Counted from the stretch's first letter, positions 11,420-24,697 are shown. The stretch: 64,000 bases of DNA from Salvia splendens (GCF_004379255.2 NC_056039.1:24255883-24319882), one strand, 5' to 3'. Made by a program: numbers and translations. Notes: generated by a model from the letters alone, not told the origin.

Positions 11420-14400
11420 TGTCACGACCGCACTTGCTAAGGATAGCATAGTCGGGGAACCGTGACCAGGGATGGGGGTATAAGAAGCGGGAAAAGAATT
11501 TAGGGAAAATAAAATCAAACATTGGTTGCGAGACATGACTAATCAAGTGCTGATACATAGCAGAAAAGATACTCGATCATCAAAACTCGAGTAATTGTTT
11601 GTAAAAATTTCAAAATATCAGAGTTTTGAACAAAATAGACTTGAGTCTTTTAAGAAGCACAACGGAAGCAAATGAACGCGGTTCCATGTATGAAGACATG
11701 AACCTCCGAGAGTCAAAATCTGACTGAATTAAATGTCTTGTCTCAATAGCACTTCCTCCACCACTTCGCTGCTCAACCTGCACATTTAGAAATATATGCA
11801 GGGCTGAGTACAAAAAGTACTCAGTGAACACATTGCCGAAAATTACACATATACATTTGAAAATATTGTCAAGCCATCGTCACAGTAACACTCGGGGTGT
11901 TGTTGAAAAGACCCGAGCTTACTAAAAATATCACATTGGGTTGCAACCCCTTTTTCCGGTACTTAGCCATATCTGATCACATTGTACCGTCGAGATGGTA
12001 TTCTCGCACGGTCACCTTCTCTGCCCATCATGTCAGAGGTATTCTTGTGCCGGGAAGGTGGCCACCTTCCACGGTCACCTGCTCTGCCGTTCACGGTCAG
12101 AGGAAGCTTGTGTACACTAGTCCGAGCGGGGACACCACCCTCACTGGGACCCGAATTCGACTTATATCATCATTCATAATTCACTTGGCCTTAGCCAAAC
12201 AGATAGGCATCATACAAAAACATTTATGGCAAGACAACATCTTTAAAAAAAATCACGAACATGTGTTCGTGTTCTCATAAAATATGATTTGTAGTTTTAG
12301 TATAAGAAAGCTCACCTCGTTCGCTTAAAACTCCTTAACTTGAATTTTCCTGACTCCACCCTTAACTCACGGAGATTGCCTTTTGAAAACAAACAACGTA
12401 CTAATAAGACTCGAGAAATTCACATACTTATAGGAATGCATGCCCCTACTTTATTTCTTTTATCATTTGTTCACCGATAGAAAATTTTAGAAGCTTGCAT
12501 ATTATTTAAATTGGGAAATTTAATTAATAGTACTTCTTTATTAAACATAATTATTTCTGTGACTTGAGAACGTCGTCTCCCTCCTTCTTTCCATTTCCTT
12601 AGCGGCCGCGCGAGGCATCGCGGGGCGATGCTGGTCGGCCGTTTACGTCCATAATTCCTCCGTTGGCTCCTCGTATTTTCCATCATAATATCGAACAAAA
12701 ATCTCAAAATTTATTTAAGCGCATAATTGAATTATCGCAACTATTTCCCTTTTTTAAGAAAAATTATATGTTTTCCGGACTTGGGATAAATTATTCATAC
12801 TTCAAAATTATTTCGAAATTCAGTAAATAACTCCTAAAAATTTATTTAATCCCATGATTAACTTATCGTAATAATTTCCCACCGAGAATTTATATTTATT
12901 TCAGCCTTGGAAATATTCTAAAATTAATTAAACAATTTCCCACAATTAATTCAATTATCAACCTAAAGATTTTTTTACAAAACCCAAATTCTCCACCTTA
13001 TCTCTCAAATTAATATTCTAAAGCCCCAAAACAATTTAAGTGGAGCCCAACTTAAATAGATCATCCAATTAATTTATTAAGCCCAATTTTCTTAAATAAA
13101 GCAAAGGCCCAATTCTTTTTTTTAAAAGAAAACAAAAGACCCAATTTTAAATCCCCTCTTTCTCCACGCCTCTCTCTCCCATTCCCTATTTCTCTATCTC
13201 ATCCCCCAAATTGAAAAGAACCATACTGTTACAGAAGAAGGTCTCGCCTTCATCTTCTCCGTTGAGCCTCCCGCCGAGTTCTCTCTAGAAATGCTGCTGC
13301 CTGAGTTATCTACGGATCCTCCGACGAGTTCTCCGTCGCCGGCCACGTTGCTCGCTGCATGTCTCATCGTTCGCCGCTCACTCCCCCCGTCGAACGCCCT
13401 CCTCTGGAGAGTGTTCTCCCTCTCGGCGGAGTCACAATTTGAGGGGAAAGGCGTCGCCTTTCTCCTTCGTCTCCCTCTCTGCCGTGCCGCCGCCACCACC
13501 GCTGCGGATCCGCTCCCGCCGCGGATCCACCTCAGCCGCCGTCACTGAGGGCCTCCCCAGCGCCGTGGATCCCGTTATCACCTCGTACAGCTCTTTCCGC
13601 AGCTGTGCGCGTTGCTGCCATTGTACCGATCAGCCTCCGTTCGTGCAACTCCGCAAGTATCCGGACAGTCCCGAATCAGCCCCGAACGACTCTGATACAA
13701 ACCCGAACCACCCCGATTTTCACCAAAATGATAAGTTCACTTTCAAAATTACGTTCTTTCGCATTTTCGGTTAATCACAGCAGGTATTCGATATTAAAGT
13801 TTGCTCGGTGTTGGTTTCGGTGTTGGTTTTTTTTAATTTGGTTCGATTTCTGAGTGGTACGTTCTAGTAGATATTTGAGTTCTAAACTATATGGCATGCT
13901 CCGTATGATATTCTAAGAAGGAATTGGAGTTGGGAGGGATTATACCTTGAACAGAGTTTGAGAAAACAACCGATAGCTCCGTCTTTCAAGTTTGGTTCAC
14001 GGTTTCTTGAATTTGATTGAGTAGATAATTCTTGTTCTTGTGAGTTCTTGTTGCATAGAATTGAAATTAGGGAAAAACTGATTGTGAAGGAGTATTATAG
14101 AGAGGATGTGGTTGATAGATATGGGAGAGATTCATGGAGTGAGGGGGAAGGAACGGTTTTAATGCAGCATTAATTGTTGTTGTCGAAAATATGATCTTTC
14201 AGGATCGAATCTTATCTACTCCTTTTCTTTATGTTTAATTTGCTTTATTATATTATTTGTATATTTATTGTTTAATTTGGTGTAGGAAAGAACCCGGTTC
14301 AAGCTCGTGGTTGCCCGCGCTGAAGTACCCGATTTGCTTAGAACGTAGGATGTATTAAATTAAATTTTCGTTGTACTTTTATTGGATGTATCGGACATTA

Positions 14401-14609
14401 AAATTTTGATTTTGGGATCTTATTTATTTATTTATTTATTATATTCATATAGGTGTAATATATTTACGTGTTCTATTCACCTTCCTATCATCAAACAAAC
14501 AACAACAACAATCTATCGTAGCTCGGATTTAATCGCCTAAAAGTCACTTATATAGATAACCAAGCTGATAATATTGTTTCTAATAATATCGGTTTAGCGG
14601 GTCGTTACA
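11420..14609 (-). repeat. 5' LTR of gypsy B
   Basis: A 3190-bp LTR matching 5174-8372 with scattered substitutions and small indels. It ends TTACA at 14609, the expected terminal sequence, where the other copy has TTGCA. The conserved module lies at about 12305-12324. The GC-rich ORFs (13194-13499, 13439-13774) are inherited from the LTR sequence and differ between copies, arguing against a maintained protein. Confidence 0.88.
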
Positions 14610-15060
14610 TTATCAAGACATAGTCTTTCAGTATATATCATAAAGACACGTCTTGCTGTTAGATTCATTCAGTGCTATACCATACCAACGTCATCTTATT
14701 TCAATAATGCTTGCAACCTTTCGCGATAGGTAGCCAAAGCCTATCTAGGTTGTGAAATTCTTCTTTTTCTTCTGCAAAGCATTGCATAGAACCGACTGTA
14801 GTTACCTTAAAGTGGACGACGCTCACAACCAGTCTACTAAGCAAAAGACTTATGCTTTGTTTACTTTATCAAACATCTTATAAACGCACAAGTAAACACA
14901 ATGTAATAATATACTGACTCAATTCGTACAAACTGCTCGACTAATACTGAATCAGGTTAAAAGTGAATTGTAGAGTTTTTCCGTATACAAGCAAGATTCT
15001 ATTCGCGTGAACTTGTGCAAACTTGCTCGAAACATGCTTTTCAGTATACTAAACCTAACA

Positions 15061-15077
15061 ATCTCCCACTTATACTC
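15061..15077 (-). other. Polypurine tract of copia A
   Basis: On the minus strand GAGTATAAGTGGGAGAT directly precedes the 3' LTR start (TGTTAGG). The identical tract stands at 26941-26957 before the LTR of element D. Confidence 0.7.
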
Positions 15078-18000
15078 AAAACATGCTTTCGAGTATACCC
15101 ACTGCCAAAAACTCTCCTACTTATACACAAAGCAGGTATTGGAGCTAGATATATAGAACTACCATTCATTTCACATCATGTTTGAAACATGTTGCCACAA
15201 AGGCATTTTCTGTGAAAAAATCTGTTTGGTTGTTCTCTGATCATATCTTTGTCACCACTATGTCTTTGCTGCGTACTTGATCTTTAATTAATTTCATCTC
15301 TCTTTGTGATTGCTTAGCTTATGATCTCGTGTGTCCCTTGAGTTAGCCTTTTCTAGAGTAAGAATACTCATAGGCATACTCAAACTTACGATCAAAGCTA
15401 CTAGGAGTATACTCCTAAGGTAAACACATATAATGAGGATGACTTACTTGATCACTGATTAGTCATAAGACTTAGTCAGTGTAACCCCAAGGACATTACA
15501 TGAATGACTGGTAAACTAGAATATAGCGATTAGTCTTTCTCAAGTACTATGGTATATTCATTACCTCAATCAAAGTCCTTTGCCAGGGTTAATATGATAT
15601 ATGCTAGCTATGCAAAAGCACAACTAATATCAAACTTAGTACACATCATAGTATATATGAGACATCTATCTCTGAAACTAGTCTCATCATTCTTGATCTC
15701 ACTAAGTGTCAAACCACACTTACTAGAGACAAGACAACTCCTTCTTGAATGGTAAAATCCTTTTCATGGAATTTCCAATACTAAAATATTTCAAGTAATG
15801 TATAGATATAGGATTCCTAAGAGAATCTCAACATTCTTTCTAGCAATCTTAAAGACTTAGATGCTTAGAATGTAATTAGTTTCTCTTAAATCCTTTATCT
15901 TAAACTGGGTAGACAACCAGTTTCCTATGCCAGATGTCAATTTTAGTTGTTTGCAACTTTTGTAGTTTCATCATCGTAGAGTACCAATAATACCATATTT
16001 AATGCATTTTCAACTTCCTTATGCTTACAGCACTATTTAGGGCACAAGTCAAATTCAAAACATTTAACAATTTTGATAAAAACACATATACTCTGATTTA
16101 GATTCATGCCTAAGACCACAGGGTCTTCATAAGCTTCTAATCATGTGTTTCTTGCCCTTTATTACATACCCATTAGGATGTTTCATGTAGATGCTTTCCT
16201 CAAGACTTCTATTAAGAGAAAGCTATCTTGACAATCATAATACATACATTCTAATTTATGTAAGTTCTGATAGACAGTAGGATTGAACAAATTTTGGCAA
16301 CGACAGATGAGAAGATTCTTCTCTTTGGGTATAACCCATTGTCATTGTCTAGCCATTTGAGATCCACATTTACACTTGCAATTGTACTAGCTCCCACTGA
16401 CTGACACAACCTGTAGTTAGTATTGCAAGTCTTGTAAAACATGTTGTCTATCTAAGATTGTAGTTTGGAATCTATCACATTTCCAAGGATGAATATGCAA
16501 ATGAACCAATGCTATATTGTAGTTAATGGGATTATGTTCAAGTTAATCTAAGACTGAGTCTTGCGACATTCTTAGACCCATGAACTTGTTATGTTCCAAG
16601 GAACGCTCCCACTACGACATGGTTCTTACAATCTTAGGTGTTGAAATTGATTTTATTAGTGCAAAAGTATCTAATGGTACGACTCCTTGGTAATGTGGAA
16701 AATTTGATATCTCTCTTTGTCCTGAGAGTTATCACGCTGTTAGGCTTTTAGCTCATCTCTTGAAGATTACAGAACTTATAATCTTACTTCATTTGGGACA
16801 ACCTTAAAACATGTCTGATCAGTACTCAACTCCAATTACTGGATACCTTTCCAACATGTGTTAGAACATCATTACACCTTGAGATGTGGTAGACTAGAGT
16901 CGCTCTGGTCAACAACTCGTGTTTTGTAAGAGGGTACTGATGTTGGTAGTTTCTTTAAGGTGTATCTCGTTGTATCTAACGCTTATCCCATCAATGATAA
17001 GATTTTCATGAGTACAACTCATCACTTAATCAAACTTGTCTTAGAAAGACTTCGATTTCTGCTTATATTACTATCCCATTCTTTAGAAGAATGCTTGGAT
17101 TCGTCAATGGAGATTAGACTCCCACTACGGATCATAACCCATTGCTCGTCTCCTTATTGGTGTAAACCATTGAGACTTGCTAGTCTTTCTATCTGAATCA
17201 AATGATTCTAACTTACAGTGCATCAAACAGACATTCTCGACTGTCAAGCTATTTACCAAATATATTGTTAAAATCTTGATAGTCTAGATCAGTTTGAACA
17301 ATAACTAAGTATTTTCTTGGCCTTAAGACTAAGAGCCATAAATACTTTATCATTCACTTTTTAAGAAGTTGATGTGTTGTTTCATACTCAATCTTGTTGC
17401 ATTTATATTGTTTCAATACTATGATGTCTTAAACATCAACCATAAAATAATATTTGAGCGTTAATAGCTCCCACTGCAACAAAAGCCTAACTGGATCAAG
17501 ATCTCTTACTTAGAAGTTGCATTATCATGTAAGTCATTGTCCTTCTTTAAAAGAGGTCAATCCAACTTACAAAGCAACTTCACTCGCTTTAAACAAACTT
17601 TGATGCTAATTCAGGCTCTCCCATTTCCATATCTAGTCTTTCGTTTAAATGAACTAGGACTTAGGAAAACCACAGCCTTGATGAATTCGTCATCTATCAT
17701 GTTACTTTCCTCTAACAGTAATATAATGACTAATATTCTGAAGGTTTTCTACTTTTCAGTTAAACCTTCCTCTAGTTATTTCTTATTACTTTAGGCGATG
17801 ACTTAAGTCAGAAAACTATTTGAGTGATCAATAGATTCCTCAAAACATTCTGTCCCTCTAGGATATTCCAATCGAATCATCTTGACAGATTCTATTGATA
17901 TCCATCTTTCATCGTCACTAACCAAGACTTGTCGTGCTACTTAAAAGAAAATAGTTTGACCTTATTCCTCAAAGAACTTGTCAAGTACATGCAAAAGGCA

Positions 18001-18350
18001 TTCTCGAACAATCTTCATGGAATTATGTCAAGGATATGGGGGACATGAATCATTGAGTATAAACTCCAAGTTTTAGCGATGAGAATCTTATCCATTTACG
18101 TTTCTTGTCTATATAATTTTGGCATTCGAGTTTATTTCTTTAAAGATCGCGGACAAAATATTGAATGACATAATGAAGATTTGGCAAATAAACTTATTAT
18201 CACATACTTATGCTTACTATATAATCGCAAATAACCAAAAAACAATTATGTACTTTGCAACTGTAAAATCGAAAACACGTACCCTCCAAAAGAGGTCAAA
18301 ACTCATTCACAACTTTAACATTTTTACTGGTCACAACACCGACGAATAGT
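15078..18350 (-). pseudogene. Decayed gag-pol of copia A
   Basis: No long ORF survives, but the region is the inverted counterpart of the interior of the plus-strand A copy. For example, 16215-16430 matches the complement of about 62830-63030, and 17500-17800 matches the complement of about 61100-61440, which lies in gag. Order on the minus strand is therefore gag (about 18.3-17.4 kb) to RNase H (about 15.3 kb). Stops and indels occur throughout. Short ORFs such as 16251-16442 and 17537-17794 are fragments, not genes. Confidence 0.65.
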
Positions 18351-18499
18351 CCAGAGACCACATAATGGCATGGCCACCTTATGTTGCCTAAGCACGACCA
18401 TCACATTTAGCATTACAGAATTTTGCTTCTACAACACACTCCCATAACAATGCTCATGTGATGATAATAAAATCAAGCTATCTCATAAATTCTGTACGA

Positions 18500-18690
18500 A
18501 CTTCTGAAACTTGTAATTTCTTAGGATTACTGTTCCTACATAATGGGTGGCGATAATATTAGAAACTACTTTCTAGTTCACCCTATTTATATTTAAGAAG
18601 TCTGTCCATATGAACTTGCTATTTCGTAGGATTATTGTCCCCACATAATGGGTGGCGATAATATCAGAACTGACTTCATAAAATTTGCAA
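18500..18690 (-). repeat. Direct repeat in the copia A leader
   Basis: The phrase ACATAATGGGTGGCGATAAT occurs twice, about 110 bases apart, each time within a longer similar unit. The plus-strand A copy has the same two-unit arrangement at 60284-60452. It lies upstream of gag in untranslated leader. Confidence 0.7.
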
Positions 18691-18879
18691 ACCAATCTAT
18701 GGAGACCATATACAACGCACTTGTAATTATCGCTTAGATATTTTATATGGTTTTTGCATAATTATCACATAAGCAGATAAGGAACATAATCCACTTAAAA
18801 AGATAAACACCAAATAAACAGATAAATCCATTTAATGCATGGCATTTAAACACACTGGATAATTAACGATAATTATTTA

Positions 18880-19985
18880 ATTGATTCTCTAGTCAAAGGA
18901 GAATCAATTAAATAATTAAGTTTTATCATGGATGATGATTATCCAAATTCATTTAGGATTTATCAAGATAGTGTTAACTATCTAAATCCATTTAGGATTA
19001 TTCTAGATTTTATTTCGATAAAATCAAATCCTTCAATTCAAGATAACGTTGATCTAGGATTGTCATTATTTAAATCGTACTAAGATATTACTAGATAGAA
19101 ACGATTCCATCATAATCCATAAGATAAATAAAATCCTATCAACCAAGATTTATACAAATATTAATTCTATTTAGAACAGACATCCAGAATATATCAAACA
19201 TTACTTTGGATTTCTTCGATAAATTAATTTATCTAAATCCAATTAAATAAGGATTTTCTTATATATTATCTTTATTATAATCTATCTAGGATATAAATCC
19301 AAAGGATAAGGATAACTTGGATTAATGTTTATTCTATTCTATCTAGGATTTGTCTTAATAGAATTAAATCTATTCAAATCCATAGGATAAAAATAAATTA
19401 ATATTAATATTAATCCTAATCCATCTAGGATTTATTCTTGGAGTAAACCCATATAAATCCAAGGAATTAGATAATATTATATTATCATTCTTCAAATCCA
19501 TCTAGAACTCATATATGAATGAATTTATATAAATTCATATGATAAGAATAAAATGTTATATTATTATTATCCAAATCCATCTAGAACTCATATATGAATA
19601 AATTCATCGGATAATAATAAAATAATATTATCATTATCTAAATACAACTAGGATTTGTCTAGGAATAAATCATATAAATCCATAGAATAAAGATAAAAAA
19701 ATTAGATTATTACTTTCCAAATATGACTTCTAGGAATAAATCATATAAATCCATAGAATATAGATAAAAAATTAGATTATTACTTTCCAAATATGACTAG
19801 GATTCATCTAGGAATAAAATCCATATAAATCCATAAAATAAGGAAAGAATCTAATTAATCCATGATTTAATTCATAATTAAATCTCATATAATATATAAA
19901 ATCCACAAAAATATATTCAAATCTTATTTCCAAATTAATCTTGAATTATTTCCAAAATTGAATCCAAGGATTTAGAAACCCTAAT
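18880..19985 (-). repeat. AT-rich degenerate repeats in the copia A leader
   Basis: Many diverged copies of a word like ATCCATCTAGGATTTAT, mixed with AATAT-rich spacers, fill about 1.1 kb. The plus-strand A element shows the same composition and words at about 59380-60100, so this is an element property, not local decay. No coding sequence. Confidence 0.6.
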
Positions 19986-20370
19986 AAAATTTGGAAAGCG
20001 AAGTCACGAGACGAGGCCATGCGACATCATCTCGAGTCTGGGAAACTGCCCACGAAGGGCTCCCACTCGAACTACAGCCGCAGCTCTCCGTAGCCGCCGG
20101 AGCTGTACCATCGCAAACTGCTCGCCAGTTTGGCCAGTTCGCGGAACTGCCCGGCGCTAGTGTCTCGCTGCGGAATTGACTGCCCAACCTGCCTCCCGAT
20201 GCTGCTGCTGCCCTGCAGTCGCCTCACGAGTCCGGGAAGCCACCTCCGGCAGGCTCGGAACTCCGCAGCTCAGCTCCCACTCGGATCGCCACATCTGTTA
20301 GACGTCTCCGTCAGCGCCGTTGGACGTCAAAGGTTGGGCAGCCTGCTCGTCGTCCCATGGCTGCTGTTAT
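19986..20370 (-). other. GC-rich leader of copia A, left of copia C
   Basis: The base composition changes abruptly to GC-rich with GCTGCTGCTG- and CCGCCGG-type words. The block continues at 24698-24960 beyond the inserted element C. Short ORFs (19981-20187, 20130-20384) exist on both strands but resemble no family. The matching place in the other A copy (56520-56754) is also GC-rich. Confidence 0.5.
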
Positions 20371-20816
20371 TGTTGGATATTTGACACACAAAATATAGGA
20401 GCACTCAACAAGGATGAAATATGGAGGATAAGTATTAATAAGCTTCTCACAAAAGGATTACAAAATACAAAAACAAAAAGATGTGCTTCAGCACTACAAA
20501 CTCTCACTGTTTATCTATGAGCTACGGCTCTTTCTCTCAATTCACCACTTCCTTTTCTCTTGATTGATTACATTAAACTACTACTACCCCTATTTATAGA
20601 GATTCAAAACTAGCTAGCTACAATACACATCATCATAGCTTAATTAGGAAGAAAACAAATGTAATCCACTACCTACACCACCTAATTATCAATATGGTAC
20701 GTGGCTTTCATGTAGCCATGAGGAAACAAAAATCATCCACGTATAATAACTAGGTGATGCACCTACTTCATCACTTTTTCTTAATCTTGAAGTAATTGAG
20801 TTTAATAAACTCAACA
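20371..20816 (-). repeat. 3' LTR of copia C
   Basis: On the minus strand it starts TGTTGAGTTTATTAAACTCA, which contains a short palindrome, and ends TATCCAACA. The minus-strand TATA box (CTATAAATAGGGG) covers 20591-20598. Confidence 0.95.
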
Positions 20817-20829
20817 TCCTCCCTTAAAC

Positions 20830-23800
20830 TCAATTCTTCAAGGTTTTCATGCCAAGCATAAATTTCAATCTTCTAAAGACATCCTGTTTTAGTGGCTTCG
20901 TAAAAATGTCAGCAATTTGATCTTGTGACTTGCAGTACACTAGCTCCACATCATTTTGGTTCACGTGTTCCCGAATAAAATGATAACGAGTATCAATATG
21001 TTTACTTCTTCCGTGGAACACTGGATTTTTAGCAAGTGCTATTGCAGACTTATTATCAACACGTATCTCTGTCGGGCCTTGTTGCGCGAATCCCAGAAAA
21101 GTTAATAAATTTCTCAACCAAATGCAATGGCACACCGTTGAACTTGCTGCAACATACTCAGCTTCACATGTTGAGAGTGTCACTATAGCTTGCTTCTTTG
21201 ACGACCAAGTAAAGACAGCATCTCCAATATAAAAACAGTAGCCGGTAGTGCTCTTTCTTTCATCCAAGTCTCTTCCCCAATCGCTATCCGAATAACCAAT
21301 GAGCTTAACTTCTTGATTAAAGGGATAAAATATACCTTCATTCAGCGTACCTTTAATATAGCGCAAAATCCTCTTAACTGCATTCAAATGAGATTGTGAC
21401 GGCGTTTCCATGTATCTGCTGATTAATCCAACTCCATAGAGAATATCGGGCCTAGTGCACGTTATATATCGTAAACTTCCAACGAGGCTTTTGAAGTAAG
21501 TTGGATCCACCTCAGCTTCACCATCATGCTTCCTTAATTCTTGACCGATCGCCACGGGAGTGTTAACAGGATTGCAGGACTCCATTTTGAATTTCTCCAA
21601 GATTTGTTTTGCAAATGAGCTTTGAGAGATAAATATCCCATCTTCATTTTGTACTACCTCAATTCCCAGAAAATGTGCCATCAAACCAATGTCCGTCATC
21701 TCGAACTCCTTGATCATGCTCTTCTTGAAGGTATGAAACATTGTTTCACAATTTCCAGTAAAAATAAGATCATCGACATATAGGCAAACGAATAACATGT
21801 TACCTTTAGCATCTTTCTTCAAGTATAGAGCATGTTCATAGGGACACTTCACGAAACCATTCTTCAGAAAATACTCATTAATTCTGGAATTCCATGCACG
21901 AGGTGCTTGCTTGAGCCCGTACAAAGCTTTCTTCAATCTGTAAACTTTATTCTCAGCTCCTCGTTTCACATAACCTTCAGGTTGCTCCACATAAATTTCT
22001 TCTTCAAGAAAACCATTTAGAAAAGCCGACTTCACATCGAGCTGATAAATCTTCCAATTGTGTTGGGCTGCCAGCGAGATAAATAATCTGATCGTCTCAA
22101 GACGAGCAACAGGAGCGAAGACTTCACTATAATCAATTCCGGCCTTCTGCTTATATCCTTTCACCACTAACCTCGCTTTGTACCTTTGCACTTCACCATT
22201 GGCATTTTTCTTTGTTTTGAACACCCATTTCACACCAATTGCTTTTCGGCCTTCTGGCAGTGTTGTCAACGACCAAGTATCATTTTTCTCAATCGCATTG
22301 ATTTCTTCATCCATTGCAATCTTCCATTTCATTTCTTGTGCAGCATCTGTATAAGCAATAGGATCAGCATCCATATAAAAACAAATAAGATTCACATTTT
22401 CCTCCACGGCTTCATCAACTTCTTCGGTAGCTTCATATATATCGTTCAGATTGCACATCCTTCTTGGCCTTCCGACTGGACCTTGAGATGATGTTGGTGA
22501 ATCAGGTTCTTCAACTTCACGTGCATCTTCTTGCTGATCAGGTACAATTTCTGACGAGCTTGCAACTTTTTTATCCTCCCAGCTCCATGTTTGAGCTTCT
22601 TCAAACACCATATTCTTTGAAGACAAAAGCTTCAAACCACCAAAATTCAGATGTCCAAGACGCAAATGCCATAACCACGATTCATCTTTAACAATAGTAT
22701 TCATGCACTTCAACATATCATGTTTCATGTTCAATGCAAATAATCTATTTTTGGACATCTTCACACAGGCAACCAAACTACCTCGAGCATCATTGATAGA
22801 CAAATAAGAATTCTTGATATTAACATCAAATCCTTTCTCCAGCAATTGACCAAGGCTCAAAATATTGCTCTTCATAGCAGGCACATAATAGACGTCATAT
22901 ATAAAACCATGATTTCCATTCTTCAACTTAATCAAGATATTACCTTTTCCTTGCACCGCTACTTTGGAGGAATCTCCAAAAGTAACATCCCCATAAGATG
23001 TCTCCTTCAGCTCCACGAAGAGTTCCTTGTTCCCGCACATGTGGTTACTAGCTCCAGTATCCAAGTACCACGTGCTGCACTGATCACCCTCAAGTCCTTT
23101 ATGAGTAAAAAGAGAGGTTGAAATTACCTGCTCATTATTGTCTCCACCATCGGCATAATGGACTTGTTGGTTGGATCTGGTATTTCCGGCTGTTGGACAT
23201 TCATAGCTGTAATGCCCGAATTCGTGACAAGTATAGCACTCGACATTTGCTTTATCAAACCCTGGTTGATTATAGGTTTGAGAATAACCGCCTCTGTATT
23301 GTCCTCTTCCTCGTCCTCGTTGTCCATAAGAATTCCGACCTCTGCCTCGATAGGTGGAATTTTGACGTCCTCCCTCATTTTGATAATTCTGACCTCGTCC
23401 TCCTCGATTTTGGTAATTCTGGCCACGTCCTCCTTCGTAATGATAATTTTGGCCGCGTCCTCCTCGGCCACGATAGCCTCGTCCTCGGCTTCTACCTCGG
23501 TTGTATCCGCCACGTGATGTCCCAGGCTCAAACTTCTTGTCTTCTTGTATCGACATCTTTGCTTGTAGCATATGCTCAAGTGACGGAGTTGTCTTTTTCT
23601 TCATGCGTTGCTCGTGGACTTCCAAGCTGCTCTGTAACTGGTCGATTGACATAGTGTTGAGATCTTTTGATTCTTCGATAGCCGCAATGACGTGCTCAAA
23701 TTTTGACGTCAAGGAACGAAGAATTTTCTCAATGACACGAACATCTTCAACTATCTCTCCTTGCCGTTTCATTTGATTCACAATAACTAATGTTCTTGCG

Positions 23801-24219
23801 AAATAGTCTGAAATGCTCTCCGTTTCAGACATGGTCAAACTTTCGAACTCGCCACGTAGGATCTGCAGTCGAACTCGTATCGCCTTATCAATACCAGTGA
23901 AAGAATTCTTCAAAATCTCCCAGGCTTGTTTTGACGTGGTGGCTGCACTTACTTTCTCGAACGTGGTTTCATCAATACCTTGATAGATATTGAACAATGC
24001 CTTCTTGTCTCGTTTCCTTGCATCTTTGAGGGCGTTCTTCTGGTTGTTTGTCAGGGCATCTTCGGCTTCTTGGGAGACAGGTTCGGTGTAGCCGTCTTGA
24101 ACAATATCCCACAACTCTTGTGATTGCAACAAGACTCGCATCTGAATACTCCAATTCCCATAATTGTGTTTCTCTAATTTGGGAATCTGGGGTTGAACCA
24201 TATTCAACGTTGTCGCCAT
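20830..24219 (-). CDS. Copia C gag-pol polyprotein lacking integrase core
   Basis: The 1129-residue polyprotein has these domains in order: UBN2-type gag (about 60-200), an [13 protein letters not shown] RNA-binding tract (about 236-310), CCHC knuckle [14 protein letters not shown] (about 328-341), aspartic protease LDTGASNH (about 386), and GAG-pre-integrase [10 protein letters not shown] (about 516). Reverse transcriptase follows from about 620 (YVDD at about 814), then RNase H (YSDSDWG at about 975; [10 protein letters not shown]). Between KNMV and FEEAQTW (about 538, near base 22606) the whole integrase core is missing, with the frame kept. The Met start fits, 32 bases inside the LTR edge. 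With every other domain intact, RNA could be packaged and copied, but integration would need integrase supplied in trans. Confidence 0.95.
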   Translation of the reverse strand: MATTLNMVQPQIPKLEKHNYGNWSIQMRVLLQSQELWDIVQDGYTEPVSQEAEDALTNNQKNALKDARKRDKKALFNIYQGIDETTFEKVSAATTSKQAWEILKNSFTGIDKAIRVRLQILRGEFESLTMSETESISDYFARTLVIVNQMKRQGEIVEDVRVIEKILRSLTSKFEHVIAAIEESKDLNTMSIDQLQSSLEVHEQRMKKKTTPSLEHMLQAKMSIQEDKKFEPGTSRGGYNRGRSRGRGYRGRGGRGQNYHYEGGRGQNYQNRGGRGQNYQNEGGRQNSTYRGRGRNSYGQRGRGRGQYRGGYSQTYNQPGFDKANVECYTCHEFGHYSYECPTAGNTRSNQQVHYADGGDNNEQVISTSLFTHKGLEGDQCSTWYLDTGASNHMCGNKELFVELKETSYGDVTFGDSSKVAVQGKGNILIKLKNGNHGFIYDVYYVPAMKSNILSLGQLLEKGFDVNIKNSYLSINDARGSLVACVKMSKNRLFALNMKHDMLKCMNTIVKDESWLWHLRLGHLNFGGLKLLSSKNMVFEEAQTWSWEDKKVASSSEIVPDQQEDAREVEEPDSPTSSQGPVGRPRRMCNLNDIYEATEEVDEAVEENVNLICFYMDADPIAYTDAAQEMKWKIAMDEEINAIEKNDTWSLTTLPEGRKAIGVKWVFKTKKNANGEVQRYKARLVVKGYKQKAGIDYSEVFAPVARLETIRLFISLAAQHNWKIYQLDVKSAFLNGFLEEEIYVEQPEGYVKRGAENKVYRLKKALYGLKQAPRAWNSRINEYFLKNGFVKCPYEHALYLKKDAKGNMLFVCLYVDDLIFTGNCETMFHTFKKSMIKEFEMTDIGLMAHFLGIEVVQNEDGIFISQSSFAKQILEKFKMESCNPVNTPVAIGQELRKHDGEAEVDPTYFKSLVGSLRYITCTRPDILYGVGLISRYMETPSQSHLNAVKRILRYIKGTLNEGIFYPFNQEVKLIGYSDSDWGRDLDERKSTTGYCFYIGDAVFTWSSKKQAIVTLSTCEAEYVAASSTVCHCIWLRNLLTFLGFAQQGPTEIRVDNKSAIALAKNPVFHGRSKHIDTRYHFIREHVNQNDVELVYCKSQDQIADIFTKPLKQDVFRRLKFMLGMKTLKN

Positions 24220-24232
24220 AGGTAGGATCGAG

Positions 24233-24247
24233 TGGCTCTAGATACCA
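24233..24247 (-). other. Primer-binding site of copia C
   Basis: The minus strand reads TGGTATCTAGAGCCA, four bases inside the 5' LTR. It matches the complement of the initiator tRNA-Met 3' end apart from one extra T after TGGTATC. Gypsy G has the same variant. Confidence 0.8.
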
Positions 24248-24251
24248 GATT

Positions 24252-24697
24252 TGTTGGATATTTGACACACAAAATATAGGAGCACTCAACAAGGATGAAA
24301 TATGGAGGATAAGTATTAATAAGCTTCTCACAAAAGGATTACAAAATACAAAAACAAAAAGATGTGCTTCAGCACTACAAACTCTCACTGTTTATCTATG
24401 AGCTACGGCTCTTTCTCTCAATTCACCACTTCCTTTTCTCTTGATTGATTACATTAAACTACTACTACCCCTATTTATAGAGATTCAAAACTAGCTAGCT
24501 ACAATACACATCATCATAGCTTAATTAGGAAGAAAACAAATGTAATCCACTACCTACACCACCTAATTATCAATATGGTACGTGGCTTTCATGTAGCCAT
24601 GAGGAAACAAAAATCATCCACGTATAATAACTAGGTGATGCACCTACTTCATCACTTTTTCTTAATCTTGAAGTAATTGAGTTTAATAAACTCAACA
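24252..24697 (-). repeat. 5' LTR of copia C
   Basis: 446 bp, indistinguishable by eye from the 3' LTR. The promoter TATA box (minus strand) is at 24472-24479. Confidence 0.95.

Larger units (their letters stand above)
5174..14609 (-). mobile_element. Gypsy B: complete element with 3.2-kb LTRs
   Basis: Two near-identical 3.2-kb direct repeats flank a 3-kb interior, with TTATC duplicated outside (5169-5173 and 14610-14614). On the minus strand the LTR starts TGTAACGACCC (TGCAACGACC in the left copy) and ends GGTCGTGACA. A consensus primer-binding site adjoins the right (5') LTR. Only an integrase C-terminal remnant is coding, so the element is non-autonomous. It sits within the 3' LTR of copia A. 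The LTRs differ at scattered positions, so the insertion is not recent. Confidence 0.9.
2962..15060 (-). mobile_element. 3' LTR of copia A, split by two insertions
   Basis: This is a roughly 1.5-kb LTR on the minus strand lying in three pieces: 2962-3900, 5053-5173 and 14610-15060. It reads TGTTAGGTTTAG at its minus-strand start (15060) and ends CCCAACA at 2962. The pieces join smoothly when compared with the related LTRs at 25472-26940 and 54732-56197. The gaps hold a solo LTR (duplication CCCAA) and gypsy B (duplication TTATC). The minus-strand TATA box is at 3415-3422. No primer-binding site adjoins 2962, so 2962 is the outer end. Confidence 0.88.
20371..24697 (-). mobile_element. Copia C: young element with identical LTRs
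   Basis: A 4327-bp minus-strand element bounded by 446-bp LTRs (20371-20816 and 24252-24697) that are identical by eye. Target duplication GTTAT lies at 20366-20370 and 24698-24702. It has a primer-binding site, a polypurine tract (minus strand TTTAAGGGAGGA just before the 3' LTR) and one uninterrupted gag-pol ORF. It sits in the GC-rich leader of copia A. Identical LTRs imply very recent insertion. The ORF lacks the integrase core, so C cannot be fully autonomous. Confidence 0.97.

Noticed and set aside
21832..22691. Plus-strand ORFs opposite copia C reverse transcriptase
   Set aside because: Antisense to a clear polyprotein with catalytic motifs; no independent support.
23124..23654. Long ORFs in other frames over copia C gag (138-178 codons)
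   Set aside because: Shadows of the RGG-rich gag region; low-complexity composition and no motifs.
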